Shown one piece after another: positions 36,321-44,597 of a DNA stretch of 64,000 bases. The stretch is from positions 62,001 through 126,000 of the forward strand of contig JAOZFT010000004.1 in assembly GCA_027492035.1 (NCBI GenBank), written 5' to 3'. How positions within the stretch are numbered: the stretch's first letter is position 1; the number at the start of each line of letters is the position of its first letter. The translations under genes and the position numbers were made by a program. The notes under the pieces are model-generated. The model ran no database searches, was not told the DNA's origin, and saw nothing but the letters and a program-made list of their open reading frames with translations. The DNA is from Thermoproteota archaeon. GTDB taxonomy: Archaea > Korarchaeota > JAOZGF01 > JAOZFZ01.

Positions 36321-37351
36321 AACTCCCAAGCCCTTCTCAGCTTCAGTATTTTCTCAAAAACGTTTTCCTCCCTAAAAGTTCTACCAGGGTAAGGCCTGTG
36401 AGTATTTGAAAGAACTAATTTCTTTTTCCCATGCTTCTTTAGGAGTTTTTCAGGTATTGACAAGAAATGTTCAGGTGTTAAATCATCTCTAAAAAGCAAA
36501 TCAACCGGTAAACCCGTCATAAAAACTGTTTCCTTCACTTGCTGCCTGGCTTTCGCAACTAAGTCAACCCATTTTAGAGCATCACTTAAGGTTGATTTAA
36601 CGCTTAAGTCTAAGGGGTGAAGTGCATCGTAGAATTTGCTCAACTTAGTTATGAAGTTCTTTCTTGTAATGTCGCCGTCACTATGTAGAATACTTAGTTT
36701 CCCTTCCCTTTTTATTTCGGCTGTAAATTTTTTATGCCAAGGAAAATAAAGTTTCATAAAAAATTCAGGCCGGTAATTAGGTCCACTGTAACTGCATGCG
36801 TCGTCAGCAACCCTTACAGCATCCACCCACTCAATTTCTAAACCTACCTTAATAAGTTCCAGTATATATTTTGAAACCTTGCTATAAAGTTCACTTGCCT
36901 TCTGCGGATTTAGTTTCGTAAGAGAAGAGAAATCGAAACGATGGAAAGATAATTCAGTCTGGGTTGAGGGTTTAAATTGTTCCGGTGCACACATGTACTC
37001 ACACTGCTCCGTGGGGCCAAGAACCTCAAACACAACAAATTTTTCCTTTGCATAATTTGAAACCTGTTTCTTAAACTTCTCCACAGCTGAAGACACGACA
37101 TAACTTACTTCAGGCCATTCATACTTCTCTATTTCCATTTCATCAGCCCATTCAAAAATGCTTTGATTGTTTCTCCTACAAAATGGGCCTTTCTCTCTAA
37201 GGAAAACGGACCATTGGGGAATCCAAGCATAGCCCAGAACTAAATCACTGAATTCAGCTTCAAATTCTTTATCTAACGTTTCAAGATGCAAAGGCACTCT
37301 GCCAGTTTCTTCACCATTAAAAACTTTAATTACAAGGTCTCTGCTGTCCAT
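36302..37351 (-). CDS. UroD-family corrinoid methyltransferase
   Basis: 349 residues of the uroporphyrinogen-decarboxylase fold used by MtaA/MtbA and by O-demethylase methyltransferases. Visible family features are the N-terminal GEETGRVPLHLE and a C-terminal region with HSDGDITRKNFI and SNTHRPYPGRTFREEN, where a family His/Cys set binds zinc in characterised members. I start at the ATG giving MDSRDLVIKVFNGEE; the 83 codons upstream are not protein-like. Coupled to a corrinoid protein, it would demethylate a methoxy or methylated substrate or re-methylate a pterin or thiol. Which one cannot be told. Confidence 0.8.
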   Translation of the reverse strand: MDSRDLVIKVFNGEETGRVPLHLETLDKEFEAEFSDLVLGYAWIPQWSVFLREKGPFCRRNNQSIFEWADEMEIEKYEWPEVSYVVSSAVEKFKKQVSNYAKEKFVVFEVLGPTEQCEYMCAPEQFKPSTQTELSFHRFDFSSLTKLNPQKASELYSKVSKYILELIKVGLEIEWVDAVRVADDACSYSGPNYRPEFFMKLYFPWHKKFTAEIKREGKLSILHSDGDITRKNFITKLSKFYDALHPLDLSVKSTLSDALKWVDLVAKARQQVKETVFMTGLPVDLLFRDDLTPEHFLSIPEKLLKKHGKKKLVLSNTHRPYPGRTFREENVFEKILKLRRAWELWGRTN

Positions 37352-37553
37352 TATTGCACCCAGCAATTTTCGGATACAGAAAATCTCTTCTAAAATAAAA
37401 CTTAAACAAAACTCTTTAAAATCCTTTATCAGTACAAAATATTTCCCATTTAAAAATGTAGTATTGGAAATGTGAAACTGAAAGTGTTGACTAAAACAAA
37501 TTAAAGGATATAGAGGAAAATGAAAAAAATTCCTACAGTGGGGGAGTGTCTGT

Positions 37554-38108
37554 ATGATTTGGGAGTATTTGTTAATTGGGTCAGCGTTTGGTGCATTCAT
37601 AGGTTACTTAGCTAACCGCATAGCCGTTTGGATGCTTTTCCATCCAATTAAACCCTTAAAAATAGGGCCCGTAGTAATGCAAGGTATTTTTCCAAAGAAG
37701 AAGAGGGAAATAGCTGAAAGAATTGCTTTAGTTATATCTGAGAAAGTTATGTCAGGGGAGGAAATAATAAAGTTGACAACAGAGGCTGTTGAAAAGGAAC
37801 TAAGTCAAAGAAAGTTGTTTTTTCCTTTTCCGTCATTCACAACCTTTAGAGAAGTAATAAACGCCATAGTTAAGGCCACAGTAACAAATTTTATGAAAAG
37901 CTTCCTCTTCCTTAAAGGGACAGAAGAAAACATTAACATTAAAGAATATATTCTGGAGAAATTTGATGAATTCAGCAATGAAGAATTCGAAAAAGTATTC
38001 AAAGAAGCAGTGGGTAAAGAGTTAAATTATATTTCAATAAATGACGCAATAATAGGGGGAGTTGTAGGGATCATAGAAGTCTCCCTCCTAACTATCCTTC
38101 ACATTTGA
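37554..38108 (+). CDS. DUF445 family membrane protein
   Basis: 184 residues. An N-terminal membrane segment is followed by the family signature (GAFIGYLANRIAVWMLFHPIKPLKIGP...QGIFPKKKREIAERI, about residues 12-58), a helical soluble region and a C-terminal membrane segment (AIIGGVVGIIEVSLLTILHI). Function of the family is unknown. It is divergent from the methyltransferase, about 200 bases away. Confidence 0.8.
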   Translation: MIWEYLLIGSAFGAFIGYLANRIAVWMLFHPIKPLKIGPVVMQGIFPKKKREIAERIALVISEKVMSGEEIIKLTTEAVEKELSQRKLFFPFPSFTTFREVINAIVKATVTNFMKSFLFLKGTEENINIKEYILEKFDEFSNEEFEKVFKEAVGKELNYISINDAIIGGVVGIIEVSLLTILHI

Positions 38109-38244
38109 GCCAGACCTCCCAAAACTGAGAACTTCTAAACCTTTCAAAATTTTAACCCCTTACTTAATGTTTTTGGACATGCCCTGAAATAAGTGGGAAA
38201 ATAGAAAAAGGAGAAATAACTTTTTTGAAGCCTAAAAACAAACT

Positions 38245-38334
38245 GTGAAGCGGGATTACTGCATAGTTGAAATAAGGAACAGGAAAGTTGTAGACGTAAA
38301 GTTTGAGAACTTGTTCCCGAAAAAGAAGAGATGA
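38245..38334 (+). CDS. Possible 29-residue small protein upstream of mptE
   Basis: A GTG-initiated 29-codon frame with well-mixed, protein-like composition (starts MKRDYCIVEIRNRK, ends FPKKKR), ending 19 bases before the mptE start. A TTG with AAGGAGA upstream lies 15-20 bases before it but in another frame. It may be a small gene, a remnant of a longer one, or chance. Confidence 0.25.
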   Translation: MKRDYCIVEIRNRKVVDVKFENLFPKKKR

Positions 38335-38353
38335 AAAAGAGGGAATAGGGGTT

Positions 38354-39118
38354 ATGAGGATAGGGGAGTGGTTAAAAATTTACAGAAGAATAGCCGAAGA
38401 CTTCGGTTTTGATATGAAAAAAGACCAAGTAGCAAGTTATATTCTTTCATCCCTCTTAGATTCAGATCACTTGTTCGAACTCACTGCAAAAATTAGAAGG
38501 AAGCCGTGTTTAGTTTTCGGTGCAGGGCCTAGCCTGGCAAAAGATTTCAAAAAAGCATTGAGGCTAGGAGCTACCGAAAAAACAGTTACTGTTTGCGCAG
38601 ATGACGCTGTAACAGTTTTTAAGCAACATAAAACCAAATGTGACGTAATAACTACGGACCTAGATGGGGATTTACAAAATTTAAAGTGGATGTTTCAACA
38701 AGGGTCTTTGTTTGTTGTACATGGTCATGGCGATAACATTAAAAAGCTTAAGGAAATTGTGCCTTTACTGAAGAGCAGAGTTGTGGGTTCAACACAAGTT
38801 TTCGAGACGCCACGCGTCCATAACTTCGGTGGTTTCACAGATGGAGACAGGGCTGTCTTTTTATGTACAAGTTTAGGAGCTTCAAAAGTGGGTTTGTTGG
38901 GGATGGATTTTAGGGGAGAGATAGGGAGTTACTCTATCAAGGATTTAGATAAGGTTAAAGACCCTTCTTGGGAAGACAAAAAAAGGAAAAAGTTGAAATG
39001 GGCTGAAGAATTAATTTCTATTTTGGTTAAAAAAGAAAGGGTGCCAATTTATAACCTATCTAAAACATGTATTAAAGACGTGCCAAATCTAGGGCTTAGA
39101 AAGTTTTTAGGTGAGTAA
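38354..39118 (+). CDS. mptE: 6-hydroxymethyl-7,8-dihydropterin pyrophosphokinase MptE
   Basis: 254 residues of the archaeal MptE (DUF115) family that activates hydroxymethyl-dihydropterin with ATP for tetrahydromethanopterin or archaeal folate synthesis. Visible motifs: LVFGAGPSLAKDF near residue 52, CADDAV, and the acidic DVITTDLDGD, followed by VVHGHGDN and GFTDGDRAV. The ATG giving MRIGEWLKIYRRIAEDFGF is chosen over one 17 codons upstream. It supplies the C1-carrier pterin needed to feed CODH/ACS. Eight-base overlap with an upstream reading of the next gene may imply co-transcription. Confidence 0.88.
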   Translation: MRIGEWLKIYRRIAEDFGFDMKKDQVASYILSSLLDSDHLFELTAKIRRKPCLVFGAGPSLAKDFKKALRLGATEKTVTVCADDAVTVFKQHKTKCDVITTDLDGDLQNLKWMFQQGSLFVVHGHGDNIKKLKEIVPLLKSRVVGSTQVFETPRVHNFGGFTDGDRAVFLCTSLGASKVGLLGMDFRGEIGSYSIKDLDKVKDPSWEDKKRKKLKWAEELISILVKKERVPIYNLSKTCIKDVPNLGLRKFLGE

Positions 39119-39146
39119 TGGCTTCAGTTGCGGAGGGGGGAGAAAC

Positions 39147-40295
39147 ATGACCACTTCAAGTTTGAGCAAGACAGAGTTTTTGAATGAAGTTGGTAAATTC
39201 GTTTCTGAGAGGATAGCTCCTTTAAGCAGGGAGATAGATGAGAGAAATGAGTTTCCGAAACTTCTTTATAAAGAAATGGGTGAAAAAGGCATTCTTGGAG
39301 TGACGGTTCCAAAAAAGTATGGGGGAAGAAATTACGGTTTCCCTATTTATTTAAAGGTGGTGGAAAGGGTTGCTAGGGAGTCTTCAGCCGTTGCAGCCTC
39401 AATAGCCACTCATGAAATGTTAACGTATATTTTGTTGAAACACGGAACAGAGAAGCAGAAAGAAAAATATTTAACCAGTTTAGTTAATGGGGAAATGGTT
39501 GGTGGTTTCGCTATGACTGAACCATGGGCAGGAAGCGACGTAAACAGTATATCAACTTCTGCAGAAATAAGGGAAGATACAATAATTATTGATGGTGTGA
39601 AGAAATTTATTTCAAACGGCACATTTGGAGACTTGTTTGGGGTTGTTGTGAAGACTGGTGAGTTGGGGAAGGGAAGGGCTGAACTTTCGTTTGTTTTGGT
39701 AGAGAAAAAGGATCCAGGGTTTAAAATGGAGGAGAAACTTGATTTATCAGGTAATAGGGGGTTAGGAGTAGCTAAACTTGTTTTTAACAACTGTGAAGTG
39801 GAGAGAGGTAAATTAGTTGGTGAAAAGGGGGAAGGTTTTAAGATAATTATGGATGCCTTGCTCCTTGGCAAGCTTTCCTATGCAGCTATAGCATTGGGTT
39901 TAATGGAGGAAGCTGTGAATCTTTGTCTTAGTTACACGAGAGAAAGAAAGCAATTTAATCAGCCTTTGTTTAATTTCCAAGCCGTGAATTTCACCATAGC
40001 TGAAATGGCGACAGAGTTTGAGGCATCTAAGGCTTTACTTGAGAAAGTTGCATCGAAGTGGGGGAGGGATGAAAACTTAAACTTCTATGCTTCAGTGGCT
40101 AAGTTATTCATAACAGGAAAGGCTTGTGAAACAGCGCTGAAAGCTGTTCAGTTACATGGTGGACGGGGTTACTTGAGAGGTGAAAAAGTTGAAAAACTGT
40201 ACCGTGACGCAAAAGGGTTAGAAATAGGTGAAGGAACTTCAGAAATTCAGAAAAGAATAATAGCTAGGGAACTTTCAAAAATGGGGATGGTTTAA
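39147..40295 (+). CDS. Acyl-CoA dehydrogenase 1
   Basis: 382-residue FAD enzyme that makes the 2,3-double bond of acyl-CoA. Family segments: FAMTEPWAGSDVNSI, the active-site region FISNGTFGDLF, QLHGGRGYLRGEKVEKLYRDAK and GEGTSEIQKRIIAREL with the catalytic-type Glu in EGTSEIQ. ATG chosen because GGAGGGGGGAG precedes it; codons upstream are Gly/Cys-rich and not family-like. It lies beside mptE and is on the opposite strand to the main beta-oxidation cluster. Confidence 0.92.
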   Translation: MTTSSLSKTEFLNEVGKFVSERIAPLSREIDERNEFPKLLYKEMGEKGILGVTVPKKYGGRNYGFPIYLKVVERVARESSAVAASIATHEMLTYILLKHGTEKQKEKYLTSLVNGEMVGGFAMTEPWAGSDVNSISTSAEIREDTIIIDGVKKFISNGTFGDLFGVVVKTGELGKGRAELSFVLVEKKDPGFKMEEKLDLSGNRGLGVAKLVFNNCEVERGKLVGEKGEGFKIIMDALLLGKLSYAAIALGLMEEAVNLCLSYTRERKQFNQPLFNFQAVNFTIAEMATEFEASKALLEKVASKWGRDENLNFYASVAKLFITGKACETALKAVQLHGGRGYLRGEKVEKLYRDAKGLEIGEGTSEIQKRIIARELSKMGMV

Positions 40296-40568
40296 ATGAG
40301 TGAGAAAGAAAAAGAGGAAAAAGTTGGGGAGGAATTACCTGTTTCAGAAAAACTGAAAGTAATTAAAAGCGTTACCCTTTACAAAACAAAGAAGTGGTGG
40401 TCTGCAGCAGCATTAATTGATTCCTTTGGAAGAAAACAAGTCGCCCTTTACGTTTGGCTAAACAAGAACGGTAAATGGAAGAGGAACCAGAAATTCGTGG
40501 TTCATAGCAAGAAGGAATGGAACGATGTTCAAAGAACTGTTGAAAAATTAATTTCTGAAATTGAATGA
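40296..40568 (+). CDS. Small hypothetical protein next to acyl-CoA dehydrogenase
   Basis: 90 residues, not recognised. An acidic N-terminal tail (about 15 residues) precedes a compact domain with KSVTLYKTKKWWSAAALID and VALYVWLNKNGKWKRNQKF, rich in Trp/Tyr and Lys, ending in a helix. No cysteines or membrane segments. The ATG follows the dehydrogenase stop directly, so it is co-translated. The basic aromatic surface suggests nucleic-acid or protein binding, which is a guess. Confidence 0.7.
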   Translation: MSEKEKEEKVGEELPVSEKLKVIKSVTLYKTKKWWSAAALIDSFGRKQVALYVWLNKNGKWKRNQKFVVHSKKEWNDVQRTVEKLISEIE

Positions 40569-40572
40569 CACT

Positions 40573-41643
40573 TTACACATTTTCCAAATTGAAAACTATT
40601 CCTTTTTTAAAAAATTGTTTGGTTTTAAGTAATTTGACAATTTCCTTTAAAATTTTTGTTACTTGGCCGACAAGTGATAACTCAGCTATTTTTAGGGCAG
40701 GGTTGTCTCTTTTTCCTGTAACTGCAAGTACGTGTTCAGGTTCAAACCAGTAAAGGTTTTCAAACGTCCCCATTACGCCCCAAAGAATTAAAAGTTTAGG
40801 TTTCAATTTTCTATCCACGTAGTTGAAAGCTTTTTCTTCAGAAGCGAACATATTCGAAGCTGCAAAGGAAGGTATTACTGAAGCACCTATTAATTCTCCG
40901 AATTCTTTAAGCAGCAGAAAATTCTCTTTCTCCCCAAGTTCAAGCCCGCCGCAGACAATTACTTCCTGTTCAGCGAATTTTCTTTCTTCTATACATTCTT
41001 TACCTACTATTTCCGTTTTTAAAACTCCTAAGTCTTTAATTTCTATCATTGATGATGAACCGTACCTGAATTCATCCTTGAAAGGCTCCGGTAAATTTTC
41101 AACTTTGACAGTAGCAATTTGCGGCTTAGTTTTAGGAGTTATAGCTTCAATTTTCTGTTTAGAATTGAAAATTGATTTAGTTTGTATGAGTAATCTGTTG
41201 ACAGTATCTAAGGACAAATCCTCTACTTCTGTTACAGCGCCGGTTTTTAAAGCCGCTGACAATTGCCCTGCTAAACTTACCCCTAAATCTGTGTGAGCAA
41301 AAAGTAGAACTTCTGGTTTCTTCTCTTTAACTATTTTTTCCAATGCCTTCTTATAAACTTCCAATGTTTCGTTTATTTCCCCCTTTAATTTTATTAAGTA
41401 AACAGTATCTGCTCCATAACTTATTAATTCCTTACTTCCCTGTGTTTCTTGTGAGAAACATATTGCTTCAACTTTTGTTCCGAGCATGTTAGCTAGTTCT
41501 CTTGCTTTACCAAGCACCTTGATTGATTTTTTTGAGAAAGTACCCCTCTCTTGCTCAATAAGAACCCAAATGTTTCGGTAGTCTCCTGATTTAATTTCTT
41601 TCTGCACAATACTTTCCAAATATTTTTCTTCAGCTGGAATCAT
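40573..41643 (-). CDS. etfA: Electron transfer flavoprotein alpha subunit, atypical FAD site
   Basis: 356 residues. The N-terminal domain (NIWVLIEQERGTFSKKS...GKARELANMLGTKVEAI) and the start of the C-terminal domain (VIVCGGLELGEKENFLLLKEFGELIGASV) are clearly EtfA. The normal FAD-binding run after this (SRpaVDaGW...GQTGK and GISGAIQH) is replaced by SFAASNMFASEEKAF and GVMGTFEN, so the FAD signatures are missing. ATG with AAAGGGATGA upstream chosen. It follows etfB by 16 bases in the beta-oxidation cluster. It may bind FAD differently or have another role. Confidence 0.82.
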   Translation of the reverse strand: MIPAEEKYLESIVQKEIKSGDYRNIWVLIEQERGTFSKKSIKVLGKARELANMLGTKVEAICFSQETQGSKELISYGADTVYLIKLKGEINETLEVYKKALEKIVKEKKPEVLLFAHTDLGVSLAGQLSAALKTGAVTEVEDLSLDTVNRLLIQTKSIFNSKQKIEAITPKTKPQIATVKVENLPEPFKDEFRYGSSSMIEIKDLGVLKTEIVGKECIEERKFAEQEVIVCGGLELGEKENFLLLKEFGELIGASVIPSFAASNMFASEEKAFNYVDRKLKPKLLILWGVMGTFENLYWFEPEHVLAVTGKRDNPALKIAELSLVGQVTKILKEIVKLLKTKQFFKKGIVFNLENV

Positions 41644-41659
41644 TTCCCAATCATCCCTT

Positions 41660-42427
41660 TCAGTATTTTTCAAGTTGCTTGAGCAGGTAGTGGGCAAGTT
41701 GCTTAGGTTTACCTTCAAGTATCTGTGGCCTTTTTTTTGTTTCAGAGGGCAGAAACTTCTTTTTCACTTTTGTCACTGCTTCCCTCAAAGCCTCTTCTTT
41801 TATGTTTAAATCTTTAACTGTTAAAACCTTAATTTCTTTTTTGTAGGCTTTATGTATTTCCCAAGAGGTTTGGTACCTTTTTGGGAAAGAGTTTTCTTGA
41901 ATTGTTAAAAGAGCCGGGAGATGAGTGGAAACTTGAATTATTTGGTCTTGAAATTTAGCTTTCACAGTTAATTCTCTCTTCTCAATCCTGATTTCTTTAA
42001 CATTAGGTATAAATGGGATATTAAGTAATTCAGCCATTTGCGGACCTGTTAAACCGCTACGGTAATCTTGACTTGTTTTTCCGCACAGAATTAAGTCGAA
42101 ACCTATTTTCTTCATTGCTTCTGATAAGAGGTATGATTGTGAGAGAGAATTCAGTTCACCCAGCGATGGTGCATTCACCATAACTCCTTCATTTATTCCG
42201 AAAGATAATGCTTTACGCAAAACGTTTTCAGCTTCAGGGTTGCCTAAGCATAAAGCTATAACGTGGGCGTTGATTTCCTTTTGTAAGTAAAGTGCAGCAT
42301 CTATTACAAACTTGTCATATGGGTTTATGGTTAAGGGCACATCGTCTAGAAGCAATGTTTCTGTTCTTTTATGCACCTTTACTTTTTCAGGGTTGTAAAT
42401 TGGTTTTATACAAGCTACTACTTTCAT
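41660..42427 (-). CDS. etfB: Electron transfer flavoprotein beta subunit
   Basis: 255 residues starting MKVVACIKPIYNPEKV. Typical EtfB parts are INPYDKFVIDAALYL, LCLGNPEAENVLRKALSFGINEGVMV, the GKTSQDYRSGLTGPQMAELLNIPF nucleotide loop, and LPALLTIQENSFPKRY. It takes electrons from acyl-CoA dehydrogenase together with EtfA. The ATG is four bases after the dehydrogenase stop, so the set acyl-CoA dehydrogenase-etfB-etfA is one transcriptional unit. No ETF:quinone oxidoreductase is visible in the window. Confidence 0.9.
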   Translation of the reverse strand: MKVVACIKPIYNPEKVKVHKRTETLLLDDVPLTINPYDKFVIDAALYLQKEINAHVIALCLGNPEAENVLRKALSFGINEGVMVNAPSLGELNSLSQSYLLSEAMKKIGFDLILCGKTSQDYRSGLTGPQMAELLNIPFIPNVKEIRIEKRELTVKAKFQDQIIQVSTHLPALLTIQENSFPKRYQTSWEIHKAYKKEIKVLTVKDLNIKEEALREAVTKVKKKFLPSETKKRPQILEGKPKQLAHYLLKQLEKY

Positions 42428-42431
42428 TTTT

Positions 42432-43634
42432 TCAGAGACCTCTCTCAACTATGTCTCGTGCAATAATCCATCTTTGGATTTCGTTGGTTCCTTCATAAAT
42501 TTCTCCTATTATGGAGTCTCTGAAAGCTTTCTCTACAGGTAATCCTTCAGTGTAGCCTAAGGAGCTGTAGAGTTGAAGGGTTCTTTCAATTGCCCGTGAA
42601 GCAGTTTCTGAACTTAACGCTTTAACCATTGCAGAGTACCTTGACACTTTCTCCCTGAAGGCTCGAGACACCTTTTCTTTGTTGGCTATTTTGTGAAAGT
42701 ACTGTTCAACCATTGCCACTGTTTGGTAAACTAAATGCCTCGCTGCTTCGTATTCTATCGCTGAGTTAGCTATGAACCATTGAACCATTTCTTTATCCCC
42801 TATTTTTCTATCTAACTTATCGTTTAGTTTCACGTATTCAATCATTTTCTCTATTGCCCACCTGGTTCCTCCTAAAGTGCCTGCTGACAGGGTGGCTCTT
42901 CCCCCATCAAGAGCAGTTAAAGCTACAATGAAACCGTAACCTACTTTCCCTAAAACGTTTTCTTCAGGTACTCTGCAGTTGTCAAAAACTATTTCATTTG
43001 TAGGAGCTGCTCTAATGCCCATTTTCTTCTCTTTCACACCTACTTTAAACCCTGGGAAATCTTTTTCAACTATGAAAGCAGTTATTCCTCCCCTTGCACC
43101 TAAAGCCTTGTTCGTAGCTGCAAAAACTAAAAAAACATCTGCTATTTCTCCGTTTGAAATAAACATTTTAGTTCCGTTTAAAACGTATTCACCCCCATCC
43201 TTTTCAGCTGTTGTTTGGATATTGGCTGCGTCACTTCCAGCTTCAGGTTCAGTTAACCCGAAGGCACCTATTTTTTCTCCTTTACACATTGAAGGTAAAT
43301 ACTTTTCTCTTTGTTCTTCATTTCCAAAAAGCCAGATTGGAACCAGGCAAATGCCTGTATGGGCACCTATAATTGTTGCGTGAGCATTATCCACTCTCGC
43401 AAGCTCCTCTAACATTATTGAGTAACCTATTTCTCCAAATCCAGCTCCACCATATTTTTCAGGGATAGGTACACCAAAGAAACCTGCCTTCGCCAGCTTT
43501 TTTATGGTGACTGTCGGAACCTTTTCCAATTTATCATACTTACCCACGTAAGGAACAACTTCGTTTTCCAAAAATTCCTTCACAAACTCCCTGAAACACT
43601 CCTGCTCTTTAGTGAATGAAAAATCGAAAGGCAA
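42432..43634 (-). CDS. Acyl-CoA dehydrogenase 2
   Basis: 400-residue acyl-CoA dehydrogenase: FGLTEPEAGSDAANIQT, KMFISNGEIADVF, the RAAPTNEIVFDNCRVPEENVLG loop and IYEGTNEIQRWIIARDIV with the catalytic-position Glu. I start at the TTG that lies six bases after AAGGAGGG, giving MPFDFSFTKEQ, close to the usual short N-terminus. It has a different, longer sequence than dehydrogenase 1, implying another chain-length or branch preference. It sits between enoyl-CoA hydratase and etfB. Confidence 0.92.
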   Translation of the reverse strand: MPFDFSFTKEQECFREFVKEFLENEVVPYVGKYDKLEKVPTVTIKKLAKAGFFGVPIPEKYGGAGFGEIGYSIMLEELARVDNAHATIIGAHTGICLVPIWLFGNEEQREKYLPSMCKGEKIGAFGLTEPEAGSDAANIQTTAEKDGGEYVLNGTKMFISNGEIADVFLVFAATNKALGARGGITAFIVEKDFPGFKVGVKEKKMGIRAAPTNEIVFDNCRVPEENVLGKVGYGFIVALTALDGGRATLSAGTLGGTRWAIEKMIEYVKLNDKLDRKIGDKEMVQWFIANSAIEYEAARHLVYQTVAMVEQYFHKIANKEKVSRAFREKVSRYSAMVKALSSETASRAIERTLQLYSSLGYTEGLPVEKAFRDSIIGEIYEGTNEIQRWIIARDIVERGL

Positions 43635-43677
43635 GAGCAACCCTCCTTTTTCCAAGAATTTTTCTCAGAAAAAACGT

Positions 43678-44466
43678 TTATTTCCCTTTGAATTGAGGCT
43701 GTCTTTTTTCAATGAAGGCTTGCATTCCTTCTCTTAAATCTTCAGACTTAGCCAACTCCTTCATGCACTCAAGTTCCACCTTTAAGGCATCTTCTATTGC
43801 CAGTTTCTCCAATCCCTCATTTATTGCCTTCTTAGCAAGTTTAACAGCTAAGGGTGATGCCTTCATTATTATCATACGAGCAATATCCATGGCCGCTCTT
43901 AATTCCTCACCATCAGGAACCAATTTATTCACTAAACCAATGCGATAAGCCTCCTGTGCACTTACCATTTGACCCGTGAAGATCAGTTCTTTAGCTTTTC
44001 CCTTACCTATTAATCTAGCCATTCTCTGTGTTCCACCCCAGGCTGGAATCAAACCTAAAGTTACTTCAGGTTGGCTAAATCTTGTCCTGTCTGAAGCAAC
44101 CCTTATGTCACAGGCCATGGCCAATTCATTTCCTCCCCCGAGAGTGTAGCCATGTAATGCAGCTATTACGGGTTTAGGTAGTTTTTCAATTTTAGTAAAT
44201 ACTCTATGCCCCTTTTCAACAACTTCTACAGCTTGTTCAGGGGATAACTGGGCTAAATCTTTGACATCAGCACCTGCAGAGAAGGCGTTAGGTCCTGCAC
44301 CGGCAATTACAACAGCTTTAACTTCTTCATCCTGAGCTATTTCGTCAAAAACTTTATCTAATTCGTCAAGCATTTTCCTACTTAAAGCATTCACGGGAGG
44401 AGAGTCTAATGTCACTATACCTATTCCTTCTTCCTTCCTATATTTTATTGTTTCGTATTCCGCCAA
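43678..44466 (-). CDS. Enoyl-CoA hydratase (crotonase family)
   Basis: 262 residues. Hydrates trans-2-enoyl-CoA to 3-hydroxyacyl-CoA. The oxyanion-hole motif AGADVKDL and both catalytic glutamates are present: HGYTLGGGNELAMACD and FSQPEVTLGLIPAWGGTQRM. TTG start with GGAGGTG eight bases upstream. It lies between the 3-hydroxyacyl-CoA dehydrogenase and acyl-CoA dehydrogenase 2 genes, all leftward, forming a beta-oxidation cluster. Confidence 0.93.
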   Translation of the reverse strand: MAEYETIKYRKEEGIGIVTLDSPPVNALSRKMLDELDKVFDEIAQDEEVKAVVIAGAGPNAFSAGADVKDLAQLSPEQAVEVVEKGHRVFTKIEKLPKPVIAALHGYTLGGGNELAMACDIRVASDRTRFSQPEVTLGLIPAWGGTQRMARLIGKGKAKELIFTGQMVSAQEAYRIGLVNKLVPDGEELRAAMDIARMIIMKASPLAVKLAKKAINEGLEKLAIEDALKVELECMKELAKSEDLREGMQAFIEKRQPQFKGK

Positions 44467-44597
44467 TGAAAAACACCTCCTTGAAAAACATTACCAAAAT
44501 ATGGGGGAAGGGTTAGAGATTAAATATTTAACCTTTTCAAAACAGGTTTCTTTTCCTTCACTTTTCATCATGAATTGATTTCAGGGCCTTTATTTTT

